Notes under the pieces: model-generated
The model's input: only the letters and a program-made list of their open reading frames with translations
Database searches by the model: none
What the model was told of the DNA's origin: nothing
Position numbers and translations under genes: made by a program
Source: Agrilactobacillus yilanensis
Lineage (GTDB): Bacteria > Bacillota > Bacilli > Lactobacillales > Lactobacillaceae
Assembly: GCF_003946725.1 (NCBI RefSeq)
Contig: NZ_RHOY01000011.1
Span: 29,528-93,527 of the forward strand
Direction of reading: 5' to 3'
Length of the DNA: 64,000 nucleotides
In this document: positions 1 through 9,307 of the stretch, piece after piece
Position numbering within the stretch: the stretch's first letter is position 1
How the letters are laid out: each line of letters begins with the position of its first letter

Positions 1-1
1 C

Positions 2-88
2 CTGCTGTTGTTGAGTACCGGCTGTAGCCCAACGCAAAAAGTAACGCTCACGCACACCACAAACAGCTGTATTCAGAGGCCGGATTAA
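2..88 (+). CDS. C-terminal end of a small lipoprotein-like ORF (5' cut by window edge)
   Basis: An open frame enters from the left edge and ends in TAA. The visible 28 residues begin LLLLSTGCSPTQ, which looks like the end of a lipoprotein signal peptide with an STGC lipobox, followed by a short polar tail. The stop codon shares its last base with the ATG of the next gene (TAATG), so the two are probably translationally coupled. A short lipoprotein next to a wall-polymer ligase is reasonable, but the function is unknown. The beginning lies outside the window, so both the lipobox reading and the reality of the gene are tentative. Confidence 0.5.
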   Translation: MLLLSTGCSPTQKVTLTHTTNSCIQRPD

Positions 89-1050
89 TGAAACGACACG
101 CTAAATTCAAAATTGGGATCGGATTAATTTTGCTGTTGGTGATGGTTAGCGTCGGCTTTGGTTGGGGAAAATATCATCGGCTCAAACAGGCGGTCACGGA
201 GACTTATCAGCCCGTTGCCCAAACTGCCGAAAAAACGGCCGCTGAAAAAATAGCACAAAAAAAGCCTTTAGCACTTTTGTTATTAGGCGTAGATACTGGT
301 GCTTTCGGGCGCAATTATCAAGGATTAACGGATACGATGATGGTCTTGACCTTAAATCCCAAACAGCAGACGGTTACGATGACCAGCATTCCTCGAGATA
401 CCGCCGTCACGGTACCGGGATTTGCGGCTAAAGGGCTGAGCAAAATCAACGCAGCCTATGCTTACGGGCAAGCCAAGACGAGTGTTAAGACGGTTGAAAA
501 ATTACTGAATATACCGGTTGACTATTATGTGTTAATTAATATGGGCGGCTTAGCCCGGGTTATTGATCAAGTGGGCGGGGTGGACGTGATGGTGGCTTTA
601 AGTTTTACGTACGAAGGCTATGTCTTTACAAAAGGACAAAACACCCATATGACCGGTAATCAAGCCTTAGCTTATGCTAGAATGCGCCATGAAGATCCTC
701 AAGGTGATTACGGCCGGCAACAGCGGCAGCAAGCGATTTTACTGGCGCTAGCGCAAAAGAGCCATTCTGCTAAATTATGGTTAAATCAAGATTTCATCAC
801 GGCGTTAACTGCTCAGACACAGACGGATCTGACATTTAATAATTTGTTGCGATTGCTTAACGCTTATCCGGTGACTAATGCGCCGGTGGAAACGTTGCGG
901 TTACAAGGGCAAAATCAGCGCGTTGGCGATCAAGATATGATTTTTATGACACAAACGGAATTGCAGCGGGGCACTGATTTTATTCGTACGGCCTTAGCTT
1001 TGCCCAGTGCTAAAACTGGGGGCATTAATGGCCAAATTAAAGGAGACTGA
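88..1050 (+). CDS. LytR-CpsA-Psr (LCP) family cell-wall polymer ligase
   Basis: LCP proteins transfer lipid-linked anionic polymers (teichoic acids, capsule) onto peptidoglycan at the outer face of the membrane. The 320-residue product has one N-terminal membrane anchor (about residues 8-26), a short linker, and an LCP domain from about residue 60 to 225. The domain shows LLLGVDTG, a TDTMM segment, the SIPRDT arginine/aspartate motif, KINAAY, GGV and YARMRHEDPQGDYGRQQR. These are the conserved pyrophosphate- and lipid-binding residues of the family. The start codon overlaps the stop of the preceding ORF by one base. The stop codon lies inside the stem of a terminator. Which polymer it attaches cannot be told from sequence. 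Confidence 0.9.
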   Translation: MKRHAKFKIGIGLILLLVMVSVGFGWGKYHRLKQAVTETYQPVAQTAEKTAAEKIAQKKPLALLLLGVDTGAFGRNYQGLTDTMMVLTLNPKQQTVTMTSIPRDTAVTVPGFAAKGLSKINAAYAYGQAKTSVKTVEKLLNIPVDYYVLINMGGLARVIDQVGGVDVMVALSFTYEGYVFTKGQNTHMTGNQALAYARMRHEDPQGDYGRQQRQQAILLALAQKSHSAKLWLNQDFITALTAQTQTDLTFNNLLRLLNAYPVTNAPVETLRLQGQNQRVGDQDMIFMTQTELQRGTDFIRTALALPSAKTGGINGQIKGD

Positions 1051-1074
1051 GTCCATTTTGATTCGGTCTTTTTT
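1044..1074 (+). terminator. Rho-independent terminator of the LCP gene
   Basis: Imperfect inverted repeat AGACTGAGTC / GATTCGGTCT followed by a run of six T. The TGA stop of the LCP gene is part of the left arm. Confidence 0.7.
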
Positions 1075-1075
1075 G

Positions 1076-1282
1076 TATAACTACGAATCTCTTGTGTGTC
1101 TGACGACACCCTGCAAGATTCTAGGTTACGCTCGAGGCTTTCCCGCTCTAGATCGCGCTCTGGCTTAAATGCGCTCCCAAAGACTGATTTCTGCGCTTAG
1201 CTACGTCTAACTTGTAAGCGAAGACCGCTCACGGCGTTAGCCTAGGTTACGCTCGAGGCTTTCCCACTCTAGTTCCCGCTCT
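1076..1282 (-). repeat. Stop-proximal structured repeat, site A (two mosaic units)
   Basis: Read on the minus strand, two units each open with AGAGCG and an almost identical segment containing CTAGAG(C/T)GGGAAAGCC and CGAGCGTAACCTAG. Each then runs into a variable hairpin and closes with a GTAGTTA- or GTAGCTA-type segment. The hairpin nearest the low-coordinate end has arms GAATCT and AGATTC around an inner GTGTC/GACAC stem. Both units recur almost unchanged at site C near 16.8 kb. The element starts three bases after the stop codon of the small minus-strand ORF. The function is unknown. Confidence 0.75.
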
Positions 1283-1285
1283 GTT

Positions 1286-1363
1286 TTATGCGTTTACGAG
1301 GTAGCTGATGCCGATTAAGGCGATGGTCATGATAAAGACGTACGATAAGATGGTTTTTTGCAT
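1286..1363 (-). CDS. Small hydrophobic peptide, 25 residues
   Basis: A 25-codon ORF encodes MQKTILSYVFIMTIALIG followed by ISYLVNA: one membrane-spanning helix with a lysine near the N-terminus. An AGCAGG sequence lies about eight bases upstream of the ATG. The stop codon is followed after three bases by a repeat that elsewhere in the window always follows gene ends, which supports this being a real gene. Small single-helix proteins of this type are common in lactobacilli but their roles are mostly unknown. No function is proposed. It could still be chance. Confidence 0.5.
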   Translation of the reverse strand: MQKTILSYVFIMTIALIGISYLVNA

Positions 1364-1464
1364 AATATACCTGCTTTCAATTTATTAGGGCTAGTTTAAA
1401 AAATAAATGATCGCAAAGCGTGTTCTTTTTTTTATTTTTCCTTGAAGAATTGACGAGTGTAAGT

Positions 1465-1495
1465 ACTTCAATTGTCAGCAATTGAAGTGTAGACT
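1465..1495 (+). promoter_or_regulatory. Inverted repeat overlapping a putative promoter
   Basis: ACTTCAATTG, TCAG, CAATTGAAGT form a perfect 10-bp dyad. A possible -35 (TTCAAT) lies in its left arm, and a possible -10 (TAGACT) starts two bases past its right arm with 17-bp spacing. The geometry suggests an operator controlling the antiporter gene downstream. The binding protein is unknown. Confidence 0.45.
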
Positions 1496-1525
1496 AGATT
1501 TAAATAACTTTTCTGGAGAAGAAAA

Positions 1526-3535
1526 ATGCATACAATCTTTTTAGTATTGCTCGTTGTGGCTGCCGTTGTTGCGGCTAATGCCGTTTATGCACGGTTCAAT
1601 GCAGTACCGGTGGCTTTTTTGCAGATTGCAGCGGGTTTATTGTTAGCCTTAACACCCCTTTACCGCGATTTTGAATTGGAGCCGGAAGTTTTTTTGTTAG
1701 CCATTATTTCGGTCTTAATGTTTAATGATGGTCAAAATACAAGTATTCGAAAATTGACCCGGCAGTTAGGCACTACGTTATCGTTGGCAGTTGTGCTGGC
1801 GATAATTACAATCTTGGTAGTGGGTACGGTCACACACTTCTTAATACCGCAGTTTTCATTAGCACTTGCTTTAGCGCTGGGGGCCATTATTACACCCACA
1901 GATGCAGTGGCGGTATCTTCGATTACAACCAATATGGCGGTGCCTGAAAAAGTTATGGAAACATTAGAAAATGAATCCTTGTTTAATGATGCTTCGGGGA
2001 TCGTAGCCTTTAATTTAGCTATCGCCGCAGTAATTACCGGTAAGTTTTCAGTGACCGCAGGGGTTCAAAATTTCTTATACGTTTTTATTGGCGGCATTAT
2101 TTTAGGCTTAATTTTGGGCTATCTCATTGTGAGGGTTCGCATTGCCTTGATTAATCGTCGGGTAGATACGCCGTCGGTCATTGTGCCGTACACGCTGTTA
2201 ACCCCATTTGCGGTCTATCTAATTGCGGAGGCTTTTGGGGTTTCTGGTATTTTGGCGGTGGTCGCCACCGGGTTAATCCACGGCATCCAGCAAGGTCGTT
2301 TACGTTTAACCACTTCCCGGCTGCAGATTGTCATGAGTACCACTTGGTCTATCGTGGCCAGCATCCTAAATGGTATTGTTTTTGTGTTATTAGGCGTTTC
2401 TTTACCAAGCGTCATTATTCACTTACAGCAAAGAGATACGGGCTCAGTGCTCATTTTAGTGGGCCTAGGTGTTTTATTATACGCAGTGATGACCTTTGTT
2501 CGTTTTTTGTGGTGCCGAATGGATATGGCTAAGGTCGCTGCGGAAAATCGTCAGGAACAAACAAAAAATAGTTTGATCTTAGCCCTCAGTGGTGTCCATG
2601 GCACGATTACGTTAGCAATGGCCTTTTCGTTACCGTTAACTTTAGGCGGCCATAGCTTTACTTATCGAAATGATATTATTTTTATTGCATCAGTTGTTAT
2701 CTTAACGAGCCTGCTGGTGCCAACTTTGATTTTGCCAAGAATTTTACCAAAGCAAGTCAGTCAGGTTACCGAAGCCCAATTGGCGCAAGCTAAAACCGCA
2801 ATGGTGGATGATGCCATTAAAATGATCCAAGACCGTCATGGCACTTCGCCTAACGCCAATGCGGTAATGATGATTTTAGCCGGTCAACGACCAGTTGAAG
2901 CAGCCCCCAATAAAGCAAAATTAGATGCTTTATTTGATGCAGCCTATCAGATTGAACAAAAAACAATCAATGAAATGTATCAGGCTGGTACCATCAGCGC
3001 TCAAATGTTGAATTGGTATTTAAGAGTCGCCCGGACGACAAACTTACAAAATCAACAAAGCTTTCGGCAACGGCTTTCTTTTTTCATTCGCTTTATTGTC
3101 GTCAGCAAAATTTCTTTAGACAAAGCCGCGCGTCAACGGCGTCATGAATTTAGATTATTGCGCCGGCAGCAGCAAAGTCTAGCTCGGGATAAAATGGCTG
3201 AAATTAAACGCCGGAGTTGGACACAGTTAAAAGAAATTGAGCAAAAGCCTTATGACGCAGTGATTGCCTATTTGATAGACAGTTATACGCCGGAAAATGA
3301 AACTGAAATCAGTCTAGTCCGCCGCGCTTATGAAGAACGGCATCGTCGGCTATCCGGGACAAAAGCAGATCAGGAAGCACAAAATGAACTCTTAATTGAA
3401 GCCTTCCAGCAAGAGCACAACTTTATTCAAAATCAAGCCGCCGTTAAAAATTATAATCGTGCTTTGAGTAATGAACTATATGAACAAATCTCAACCGATC
3501 AACTGGTTTACATGCAAAGCGTTAACGCAGATTAA
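1526..3535 (+). CDS. Cation:proton antiporter, CPA1 (NhaP-like) family
   Basis: The 669-residue protein has about twelve hydrophobic segments in its first 415 residues, then a long charged cytoplasmic tail. The motifs ITPTDAVAVSSI and ENESLFNDASGIV are the ion-binding signatures of CPA1 sodium or potassium/proton antiporters; the paired ND acidic residues sit in the second. The tail (about residues 420-669) is rich in Gln, Arg and Glu and probably helical, and would regulate transport. A GGAG site lies eight bases before the ATG. The likely role is internal pH and sodium homeostasis. Ion preference cannot be read from sequence. A dyad just upstream suggests it is regulated. Confidence 0.88.
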   Translation: MHTIFLVLLVVAAVVAANAVYARFNAVPVAFLQIAAGLLLALTPLYRDFELEPEVFLLAIISVLMFNDGQNTSIRKLTRQLGTTLSLAVVLAIITILVVGTVTHFLIPQFSLALALALGAIITPTDAVAVSSITTNMAVPEKVMETLENESLFNDASGIVAFNLAIAAVITGKFSVTAGVQNFLYVFIGGIILGLILGYLIVRVRIALINRRVDTPSVIVPYTLLTPFAVYLIAEAFGVSGILAVVATGLIHGIQQGRLRLTTSRLQIVMSTTWSIVASILNGIVFVLLGVSLPSVIIHLQQRDTGSVLILVGLGVLLYAVMTFVRFLWCRMDMAKVAAENRQEQTKNSLILALSGVHGTITLAMAFSLPLTLGGHSFTYRNDIIFIASVVILTSLLVPTLILPRILPKQVSQVTEAQLAQAKTAMVDDAIKMIQDRHGTSPNANAVMMILAGQRPVEAAPNKAKLDALFDAAYQIEQKTINEMYQAGTISAQMLNWYLRVARTTNLQNQQSFRQRLSFFIRFIVVSKISLDKAARQRRHEFRLLRRQQQSLARDKMAEIKRRSWTQLKEIEQKPYDAVIAYLIDSYTPENETEISLVRRAYEERHRRLSGTKADQEAQNELLIEAFQQEHNFIQNQAAVKNYNRALSNELYEQISTDQLVYMQSVNAD

Positions 3536-3545
3536 TGAAGCAATA

Positions 3546-3597
3546 AAAAACAACCCTTATCCGTTGGGCAAAGCTGCCAACAGATAGGGGTTGTTTT
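3546..3597. terminator. Bidirectional terminator between convergent genes
   Basis: AACAACCCTTATC pairs with GATAGGGGTTGTT. It has A-rich and T-rich flanks on both sides and lies between the convergent antiporter and Mga-like regulator genes. Confidence 0.8.
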
Positions 3598-3615
3598 GGG
3601 TTTTGGGGTCGCCAC

Positions 3616-5139
3616 TTATAAATAAACATCTAAATCCATTTTTAAATAAGCTGAAACACAATGATCTAACGCGATCATTACCCGAGAAATATCTTCCTGA
3701 GCACCAAAATCCTTGATTTCGATGATTCGCTGGTTTGTTTGAACCGTATCCAACAAAGTTTGACGGTTATACATATTCGTTGTCGTCAAAACAAGATCAT
3801 ATTTTTGAGTGGCTTTAAATGGCGTTAAAGCCACATTAAAATGGGCACTGATCAACGTCATCAATTTTGATTGTAAATAATAATTAATGGACTGTTCATG
3901 CATATCATAAAAACCAATCTGAAAAGTTTTAGTCGTCTGACCCACTAATAAGCGCAAGATCAATGTGAAGTAACCCTTTAAGAAGAGCACAATTTCTGGA
4001 CTTTGAAAAATCGGATCAATTTTTTGTAATTTAGTGATTAAACAGCCGCAAAACTGATTTTGACCGCTATCTTCGGTCCAATGATTCGTTTGATCAATGG
4101 TGTCTAAGAGTTGGTGAAAACTGCTAAATATCCCGGGAAATAAAATAATATTGCCAATCTCGTAATACAGCGTGTAGCGCAAGAAATTAAAATGTTGGCT
4201 GAAATGGAATTTAACACTGATAAAATCAACAATTTCAGCGACAACCGAACGAATACGGTCTAGATGGGCAGACAAAGCACCGGTATTATGAATAAATTTA
4301 AAAAACTCGCTGTCCCAAGATAAAATGCGCTCAGAAGAAATAAATAAAATGAAATTTACAACTTCAAAGTCTAAATCTCGAAAAACAATGCGCAGATTTT
4401 TATGGAAAATTTGAATCAATTTGCGGCCATAAGGTTTTTCAGCCATAGCTTTTAAATTTACAATATCTAAGGCCGTATCTAAATGTCGAGATTTATTGCG
4501 CTGCAGATTAATATTGTAAAAAATATTAATCGCATTACGGCCGATTTCTGATAAACGGCTGCCGATTAAGTGTTCAAAATCTGTAATAAATTGTTGAATG
4601 TGGGGTTCAGCAACGGTTGCCAACTTTGGATTAGTGGCATTTAAAGTGCTGAATAAATTATAGTAAAAGTGCCGAATATTAATTTCACGACCATTGATCC
4701 GATTATTGCGAATGGAGATCTGAAATTCACTGAGTAAATGATTGACCTTATTCATTGCCCGAAACAAGGTAGATTCACTGATTAATAGAGCTTGCTGCAT
4801 TTTTTGCATTGTGAAATTTGGATGCCAAAAAGCGTAAGCCAAAATTTTGTAGACGAGAGATTCCTGGATAATATGATTGGTAATTTCTTCTAAACTGGAA
4901 TCTGGCGATATTTCTAACACAATCATCGTTCTCGTTTCGGTGAGTTGCACAAAATTGACATTTCGCAACATTTTAAGACTGTCATTTAGGGTGATCACAT
5001 GATCAGAGACCATTCTAGACGTTGTTTGTAAATTATTGATCAATTGAGATTTAGAAATCGCACCGTGACTACGAAAAATACATTCCAGCATCTTGACATC
5101 AAACGCTGATTTCGCATCTAACAAATCTTCCTTATTCAT
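3616..5139 (-). CDS. Mga-type helix-turn-helix regulator
   Basis: A protein of about 507 residues with two N-terminal winged-helix segments (the second near FTMQKMQQALLISESTLFR) and a long mixed alpha-helical remainder, the layout of Mga/AtxA-type regulators. In that family the central region carries PRD-like domains that can be phosphorylated by the PTS, and the C-terminus is EIIB-like. No clear conserved histidine was identified here by eye. The start chosen is the ATG preceded by GGGGGAG at good spacing; an upstream ATG would add 13 residues but lacks a site. It is followed by a convergent terminator and lies just downstream of a GNAT gene on the same strand. Targets are unknown. Confidence 0.7.
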   Translation of the reverse strand: MNKEDLLDAKSAFDVKMLECIFRSHGAISKSQLINNLQTTSRMVSDHVITLNDSLKMLRNVNFVQLTETRTMIVLEISPDSSLEEITNHIIQESLVYKILAYAFWHPNFTMQKMQQALLISESTLFRAMNKVNHLLSEFQISIRNNRINGREINIRHFYYNLFSTLNATNPKLATVAEPHIQQFITDFEHLIGSRLSEIGRNAINIFYNINLQRNKSRHLDTALDIVNLKAMAEKPYGRKLIQIFHKNLRIVFRDLDFEVVNFILFISSERILSWDSEFFKFIHNTGALSAHLDRIRSVVAEIVDFISVKFHFSQHFNFLRYTLYYEIGNIILFPGIFSSFHQLLDTIDQTNHWTEDSGQNQFCGCLITKLQKIDPIFQSPEIVLFLKGYFTLILRLLVGQTTKTFQIGFYDMHEQSINYYLQSKLMTLISAHFNVALTPFKATQKYDLVLTTTNMYNRQTLLDTVQTNQRIIEIKDFGAQEDISRVMIALDHCVSAYLKMDLDVYL

Positions 5140-5189
5140 TTTTACAAACTCCCCCCTATAAACATGCTTAAAATACAAAATAAAAACGA

Positions 5190-5723
5190 TTACTTTTGTG
5201 GCGTGTTTAAGAGCTGAAAAGCGAGACGTTCACCGTCTTGAATCGGTAATTTTACAACACCGCAATATTGGAAACCATTTTTTTGAATCACATGTTGCAT
5301 TGGTAAATTCAAACGGTGGGTATCAATTCGAATGTCTTGGTAATCTAAAGCGATGGCCTGGGTAATTAAATGTTGCATGATCTCAGAGGCAAGCCCCTGG
5401 TTTTTTAAGGTGCTGGTGACACACAAACGATGGATGGCAATATATTCGCGAGACGTGGGCTGTGTCTGCCATTGGCCGTCAATGGCTTCATATGCTGGAT
5501 CAATACCGCTAATTAAAGCCCCGTAAGCTACCACTTTTTCTTCTTGGCAAAGGACATAACCTTGTCCGGTGAGCATATCGGTTTTGAAAGTCATAGCTGT
5601 GGGACCATCACTAGGATTTTGCCACTGGGGGATTTGTCGTTTGGCAAGTAATGTTTTTGCTTGGGTCATAATTTCAACAATTGCGGTTAGATCATTTTTA
5701 TTTGATTTTCTGAAAGTAAACAA
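5190..5723 (-). CDS. GNAT-family N-acetyltransferase
   Basis: The 177-residue protein has the GNAT fold signatures: an N-terminal FRKSNKNDL strand-helix, a central beta strand with YIAIHRLCVTSTLKNQGLAS (the acetyl-CoA loop, here N-Q-G-L-A in place of the usual R-G-x-G-x-A), and a C-terminal KNGFQYCG. Translation starts at TTG with a GGAG site nine bases upstream. The gene precedes the Mga-like regulator with a 50-base gap after re-choosing that start, so they may share a transcript. The acceptor substrate is unknown. Confidence 0.8.
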   Translation of the reverse strand: MFTFRKSNKNDLTAIVEIMTQAKTLLAKRQIPQWQNPSDGPTAMTFKTDMLTGQGYVLCQEEKVVAYGALISGIDPAYEAIDGQWQTQPTSREYIAIHRLCVTSTLKNQGLASEIMQHLITQAIALDYQDIRIDTHRLNLPMQHVIQKNGFQYCGVVKLPIQDGERLAFQLLNTPQK

Positions 5724-5819
5724 AAAAATTAACTCCTTTTTTCAACGCTCAAAGTTGGTCTAATCATTATAATACCAAGTTTTGTGTCGATTTTAAAACA
5801 ATAACCCCTGTTATCTAAA

Positions 5820-5870
5820 TTAGGTTAGCCTTACTTTTCTGTTTCCAATCCTTAATAAATAGTGTAGAAT
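5820..5870 (+). promoter_or_regulatory. mntH promoter with DtxR/MntR-like operator
   Basis: TTAGGTTAGCCTTAC matches most of the DtxR/MntR-family operator core (TTAGGTTAGCCTAA). It lies seven bases before a plausible -35 (TTTCCA), which is followed after 17 bases by a -10 (TAGAAT). This fits metal-dependent repression of the manganese transporter. The operator match is by eye. Confidence 0.5.
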
Positions 5871-5908
5871 ACACAATGGATTAAAAATCATTAGGGAGTT
5901 GATTTAAA

Positions 5909-7504
5909 ATGGCTGAAGAAGAAAACGGTCAACACAAGCATAAACTGATTGAATATGCGAATGGACCTTCTTTGGAGGAAATTAATGGTACGGTTGAGGT
6001 ACCAAAGGGAAAGGGCTTTTGGCGCACTTTATTTGCTTATTCAGGCCCAGGTGCATTAGTTGCCGTTGGGTACATGGATCCAGGTAATTGGTCTACTTCT
6101 ATCACCGGCGGGCAGAATTTCCAATACATGCTGATGTCAGTTATCTTAATGTCTAGTTTGATTGCCATGTTATTACAATATATGGCAGCCAAGTTAGGGA
6201 TTGTCACACAAATGGACTTGGCTCAAGCCATTCGGGCAAGAACCAGTAAGAAACTTGGGATCGTATTATGGATTTTAACGGAATTGGCCATCATGGCAAC
6301 GGATATCGCCGAAGTTATTGGGGCGGCTATTGCCTTGTACTTACTGTTCCACATTCCGCTGGTAATCGCGGTATTTATCACCGTTTTAGATGTTTTATTA
6401 CTGCTCTTATTAACTAAAATTGGTTTCCGTAAAATCGAAGCTTTGGTCGTTTGTTTAATTTTAGTCATTTTATTAGTTTTCGTCTATCAAGTTGCCTTAT
6501 CTGACCCAGATTGGGGCGGTGTTATCAAAGGCTTAGTACCAACGGCAGAAACTTTTTCTAAAACCCCAGTTGTTGGTGGGATGTCACCATTAAACGGGGC
6601 ATTAGGGATTATTGGGGCCACAGTTATGCCCCATAACCTGTACTTGCACTCTGCAATCTCACAAACTCGGGCAATTGACCACAGTGATGAAGATCAAGTT
6701 GCTCAAACCGTCCGTTTTGCAAAATGGGATTCTAACATTCAATTAACTTTTGCATTCTTCGTAAATGCATTGCTCTTAATCATGGGGGTTGCCGTCTTCA
6801 AGACTGGTGCTGTTAAAGACCCTTCATTCTTCGGTTTGTTTGAAGCTTTGTCAGATACTTCGACTTTAAGTAACGGCGTTTTAATTGGCGTTGCGAAGTC
6901 AGGTGTTTTGTCAGTCTTGTTTGCCGTTGCCTTATTGGCCTCTGGTCAAAACTCGACAATCACAGGGACTTTGACCGGGCAAGTTATCATGGAAGGGTTT
7001 ATCCACATGCGGATGCCTTTATGGGCTCGGCGGTTGATCACCCGGTTAATTTCCGTAGTGCCTGTTTTAATCTGTGTTATGATGTTCGCCCATAGACCTG
7101 AAGTGCAGCAGCACGTGGCCTTAAATAATTTGATGAACAACTCCCAAGTCTTCTTAGCCTTTGCCTTACCATTCTCAATGTTGCCATTGTTAATGTTTAC
7201 AGATAGTAAAGTTGAAATGGGTAATCGGTTCAAAAATAGCTGGTTTGTTAAGGGACTAGGTTGGATTTCTGTCGTCGGCTTAACTTATTTGAACTTATTA
7301 GGCTTACCAGATTCAATTGCTGGGTTCTTCGGCGACAGTGCTTCTAAAGGTGAAATCTCACTGGCCCACGGCATTGCTTATGTGCTTATCGTTGCTGTTT
7401 TGGCATTGTTGGCTTGGACAATTTATGAATTGTACAAGGGCAATAAGCGCTTTGAATTGCAGTTAGAAACACAAAAAGCAGCTGATAAAGGCAACACAAA
7501 ATAG
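5909..7504 (+). CDS. mntH: Manganese/iron transporter MntH (NRAMP)
   Basis: NRAMP transporters import Mn(II) or Fe(II) with protons. The 531-residue protein has eleven to twelve membrane helices. It carries both metal-site signatures: MDPGN in the first helix (residues about 56-60) and MPHNLYLHS in the sixth. A soluble N-terminal stretch of about 35 residues precedes the first helix. The start has AGGGAG at normal spacing. The universal stress protein gene follows after 37 bases, so they are probably one operon. Lactic acid bacteria rely on Mn(II) for oxygen tolerance, which fits the putative MntR-like operator upstream. Confidence 0.95.
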   Translation: MAEEENGQHKHKLIEYANGPSLEEINGTVEVPKGKGFWRTLFAYSGPGALVAVGYMDPGNWSTSITGGQNFQYMLMSVILMSSLIAMLLQYMAAKLGIVTQMDLAQAIRARTSKKLGIVLWILTELAIMATDIAEVIGAAIALYLLFHIPLVIAVFITVLDVLLLLLLTKIGFRKIEALVVCLILVILLVFVYQVALSDPDWGGVIKGLVPTAETFSKTPVVGGMSPLNGALGIIGATVMPHNLYLHSAISQTRAIDHSDEDQVAQTVRFAKWDSNIQLTFAFFVNALLLIMGVAVFKTGAVKDPSFFGLFEALSDTSTLSNGVLIGVAKSGVLSVLFAVALLASGQNSTITGTLTGQVIMEGFIHMRMPLWARRLITRLISVVPVLICVMMFAHRPEVQQHVALNNLMNNSQVFLAFALPFSMLPLLMFTDSKVEMGNRFKNSWFVKGLGWISVVGLTYLNLLGLPDSIAGFFGDSASKGEISLAHGIAYVLIVAVLALLAWTIYELYKGNKRFELQLETQKAADKGNTK

Positions 7505-7541
7505 GCGTCTAATCTAAAAATAAAGGAAATGATGAGAAGTT

Positions 7542-7994
7542 ATGCGTGATTTAAATCCAAGTAACGTCAAAACATTTAACAAAATACTCGTTGGGGTGGA
7601 TGATTCGGAAGATGCACAGCTAGCCTTCCGTTACGCCTTGAATCGTGCCAAAGTTGATAAAGCCCACTTAGTGATTTGCTCAATTTTGGAACCAGATGAA
7701 ATCAATGTGTATCAGGCTTTAGATAAAGACTTTGTTCACGGCCAGCGTGCCGAACTCGAAGCTCATTTAAAAGGGTATCAGAAATTAGCGCAGCAATTTG
7801 GCATTGAAGATGTTCAAATTGTCGTTGCAGAAGGGGATGCCGGGGAAACGATCGTTAAAAAGGTTATCCCTAAAGTTGAACCAGATGTTTTAGTCATTGG
7901 CGCAGAATCTAAGAAGGGCCTGAAACGGCACTTTGGTAGTCAAGCAGCTTACATGGCCAAATATGCACCCATTTCTGTTTTTGTGATTCGATAG
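7542..7994 (+). CDS. Universal stress protein, UspA family
   Basis: The 150-residue single-domain protein begins with ILVGVDDSEDAQLAF (the conserved nucleotide-site aspartate). It ends with VIGAESKKGLKRHFGSQAAYMAKYAPISVFVIR, the glycine-rich ATP-binding loop of ATP-type Usp proteins (G-x2-G-x9-G-S/T pattern). It is probably cytoplasmic and ATP-binding. It sits 37 bases after mntH and is followed by a terminator, so it is likely cotranscribed with the Mn transporter, an arrangement seen in other lactobacilli. The exact role is unknown. Confidence 0.88.
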   Translation: MRDLNPSNVKTFNKILVGVDDSEDAQLAFRYALNRAKVDKAHLVICSILEPDEINVYQALDKDFVHGQRAELEAHLKGYQKLAQQFGIEDVQIVVAEGDAGETIVKKVIPKVEPDVLVIGAESKKGLKRHFGSQAAYMAKYAPISVFVIR

Positions 7995-8040
7995 ATTAGA
8001 GACAACGCAATTAGAGCGATTATTTAACCGATAAATAAGA

Positions 8041-8082
8041 AAAGGTCCGATCAAAAATTATTTTATTGATCTGGCCTTTTTT
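8041..8082 (+). terminator. Terminator after mntH-usp
   Basis: AAAGGTCCGATCA pairs with TGATCTGGCCTTTT around an AT-rich loop and is followed by T residues. Confidence 0.8.
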
Positions 8083-8139
8083 AATTGTCGTTTTAGGCTA
8101 TAATTAAATCAATTATTAATTTCAAAGGACATTATTATT

Positions 8140-9225
8140 TTGACTAAAGAACGAGATTATTCATTGGACTTTGTGCGAGTCGTTGCCGCTTTGTTTGTCA
8201 TAACTGTTCATGTGATGGCCAATAGTACAAAAACCAATGACATTGCTTATAATATTAATTTAGTTGCGAGCAGCGGTATTTTTATGTTTATTATTTTATC
8301 AGGCTGTACCAATTCGTTGCGATTTCAAAATCAGCGCCGCTGGCCAAAACAGACCCAGCTGTTTAAAAGTGCTTTTACGAAGCTATTGATTCCTTATTTG
8401 ATATGGACGCTTATTTATCGAACGATTAATGGTTACTTACATCAAGACGTTTGGTGGGGCTTAACCGATTGGCCTAAGCTGGGGATGGATATTTTGACTG
8501 GCGGAGCTTGGTATCATCTTTATTTTATGGTGATCTTGATTTATTTATACTTAATTTATGGCTTGTTATATCGTTGGTTAAAAGCATATCGTTTGCCAAC
8601 ACTACTATTTTTTGGTTTGAGTCCTATTGCCATCACCTACATCGTGGGCCTTGTCAAAATGCCCGCAGCGTTAAATAATATTTTGTATTCTTCGCCGCTA
8701 AATTGGTGGGGGCTGCCGTTTATTTTAGGCATTTTGTGGGCGTTACATTTTAAACTGAAGATTTGGGGCCGTAATTTGAAATTACTAGGTTTAGTGACCA
8801 TTGTGGGCGGCGGTTATTTTTATCTTTACACAATAACCACGGGTTTATTTGAACACAGCCAACGAATTGCCGTTTATAATTTAATGATGTATTTACGGGA
8901 AGGGTACGCATTTTTAAGTATTTTATTCTTTTATGCATTAGGGTACATATTGTATCAATATTTACCATTTTTGAAAAAACCTATGCAACGCTTAGGCAGT
9001 CACGTTTATACCATCTACTTCTGCCATCCGGTGATTATTTGTATCACTGATCAGCTGCAGCAGACGTATTCATTTTTTGGCAGCCATGAAACGGGACCGT
9101 TATTGGTAAAACTTGGGATCACCATTGTGGGAGCTGTCGTTTTAGCCTATTTGATTGATGGTGTAAAGTTAGGGCTCAAGCGGCTGATTCAGCAGCCTAA
9201 GCTGGCTATCAAAACGGCTCAATAA
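8140..9225 (+). CDS. Membrane acyltransferase, acyltransferase-3 family (copy 1)
   Basis: The 361-residue protein has about ten membrane helices. It begins SLDFVRVVAALFVITVHV, the acyltransferase-3 N-terminal signature with the catalytic-type histidine. Such enzymes O-acetylate or O-acylate wall or capsule polysaccharides at the membrane. It starts at TTG with AAAGGA upstream. A close paralogue follows directly: both share the opening signature, SSGIFMFIILSG, GAWYHLYFMV or SAWYHLYFMV, SPLNWWGL and CHPVIICITDQLQQ. The pair is a tandem duplication. The acceptor polymer is unknown. Confidence 0.85.
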   Translation: MTKERDYSLDFVRVVAALFVITVHVMANSTKTNDIAYNINLVASSGIFMFIILSGCTNSLRFQNQRRWPKQTQLFKSAFTKLLIPYLIWTLIYRTINGYLHQDVWWGLTDWPKLGMDILTGGAWYHLYFMVILIYLYLIYGLLYRWLKAYRLPTLLFFGLSPIAITYIVGLVKMPAALNNILYSSPLNWWGLPFILGILWALHFKLKIWGRNLKLLGLVTIVGGGYFYLYTITTGLFEHSQRIAVYNLMMYLREGYAFLSILFFYALGYILYQYLPFLKKPMQRLGSHVYTIYFCHPVIICITDQLQQTYSFFGSHETGPLLVKLGITIVGAVVLAYLIDGVKLGLKRLIQQPKLAIKTAQ

Positions 9226-9307
9226 TCGACTTGATGGTCGGTTATTTTTTTGGGTGCGAAATGTGATAATATTAAAAAATACACGAACGACGAAAGGAGC
9301 GGCATGT

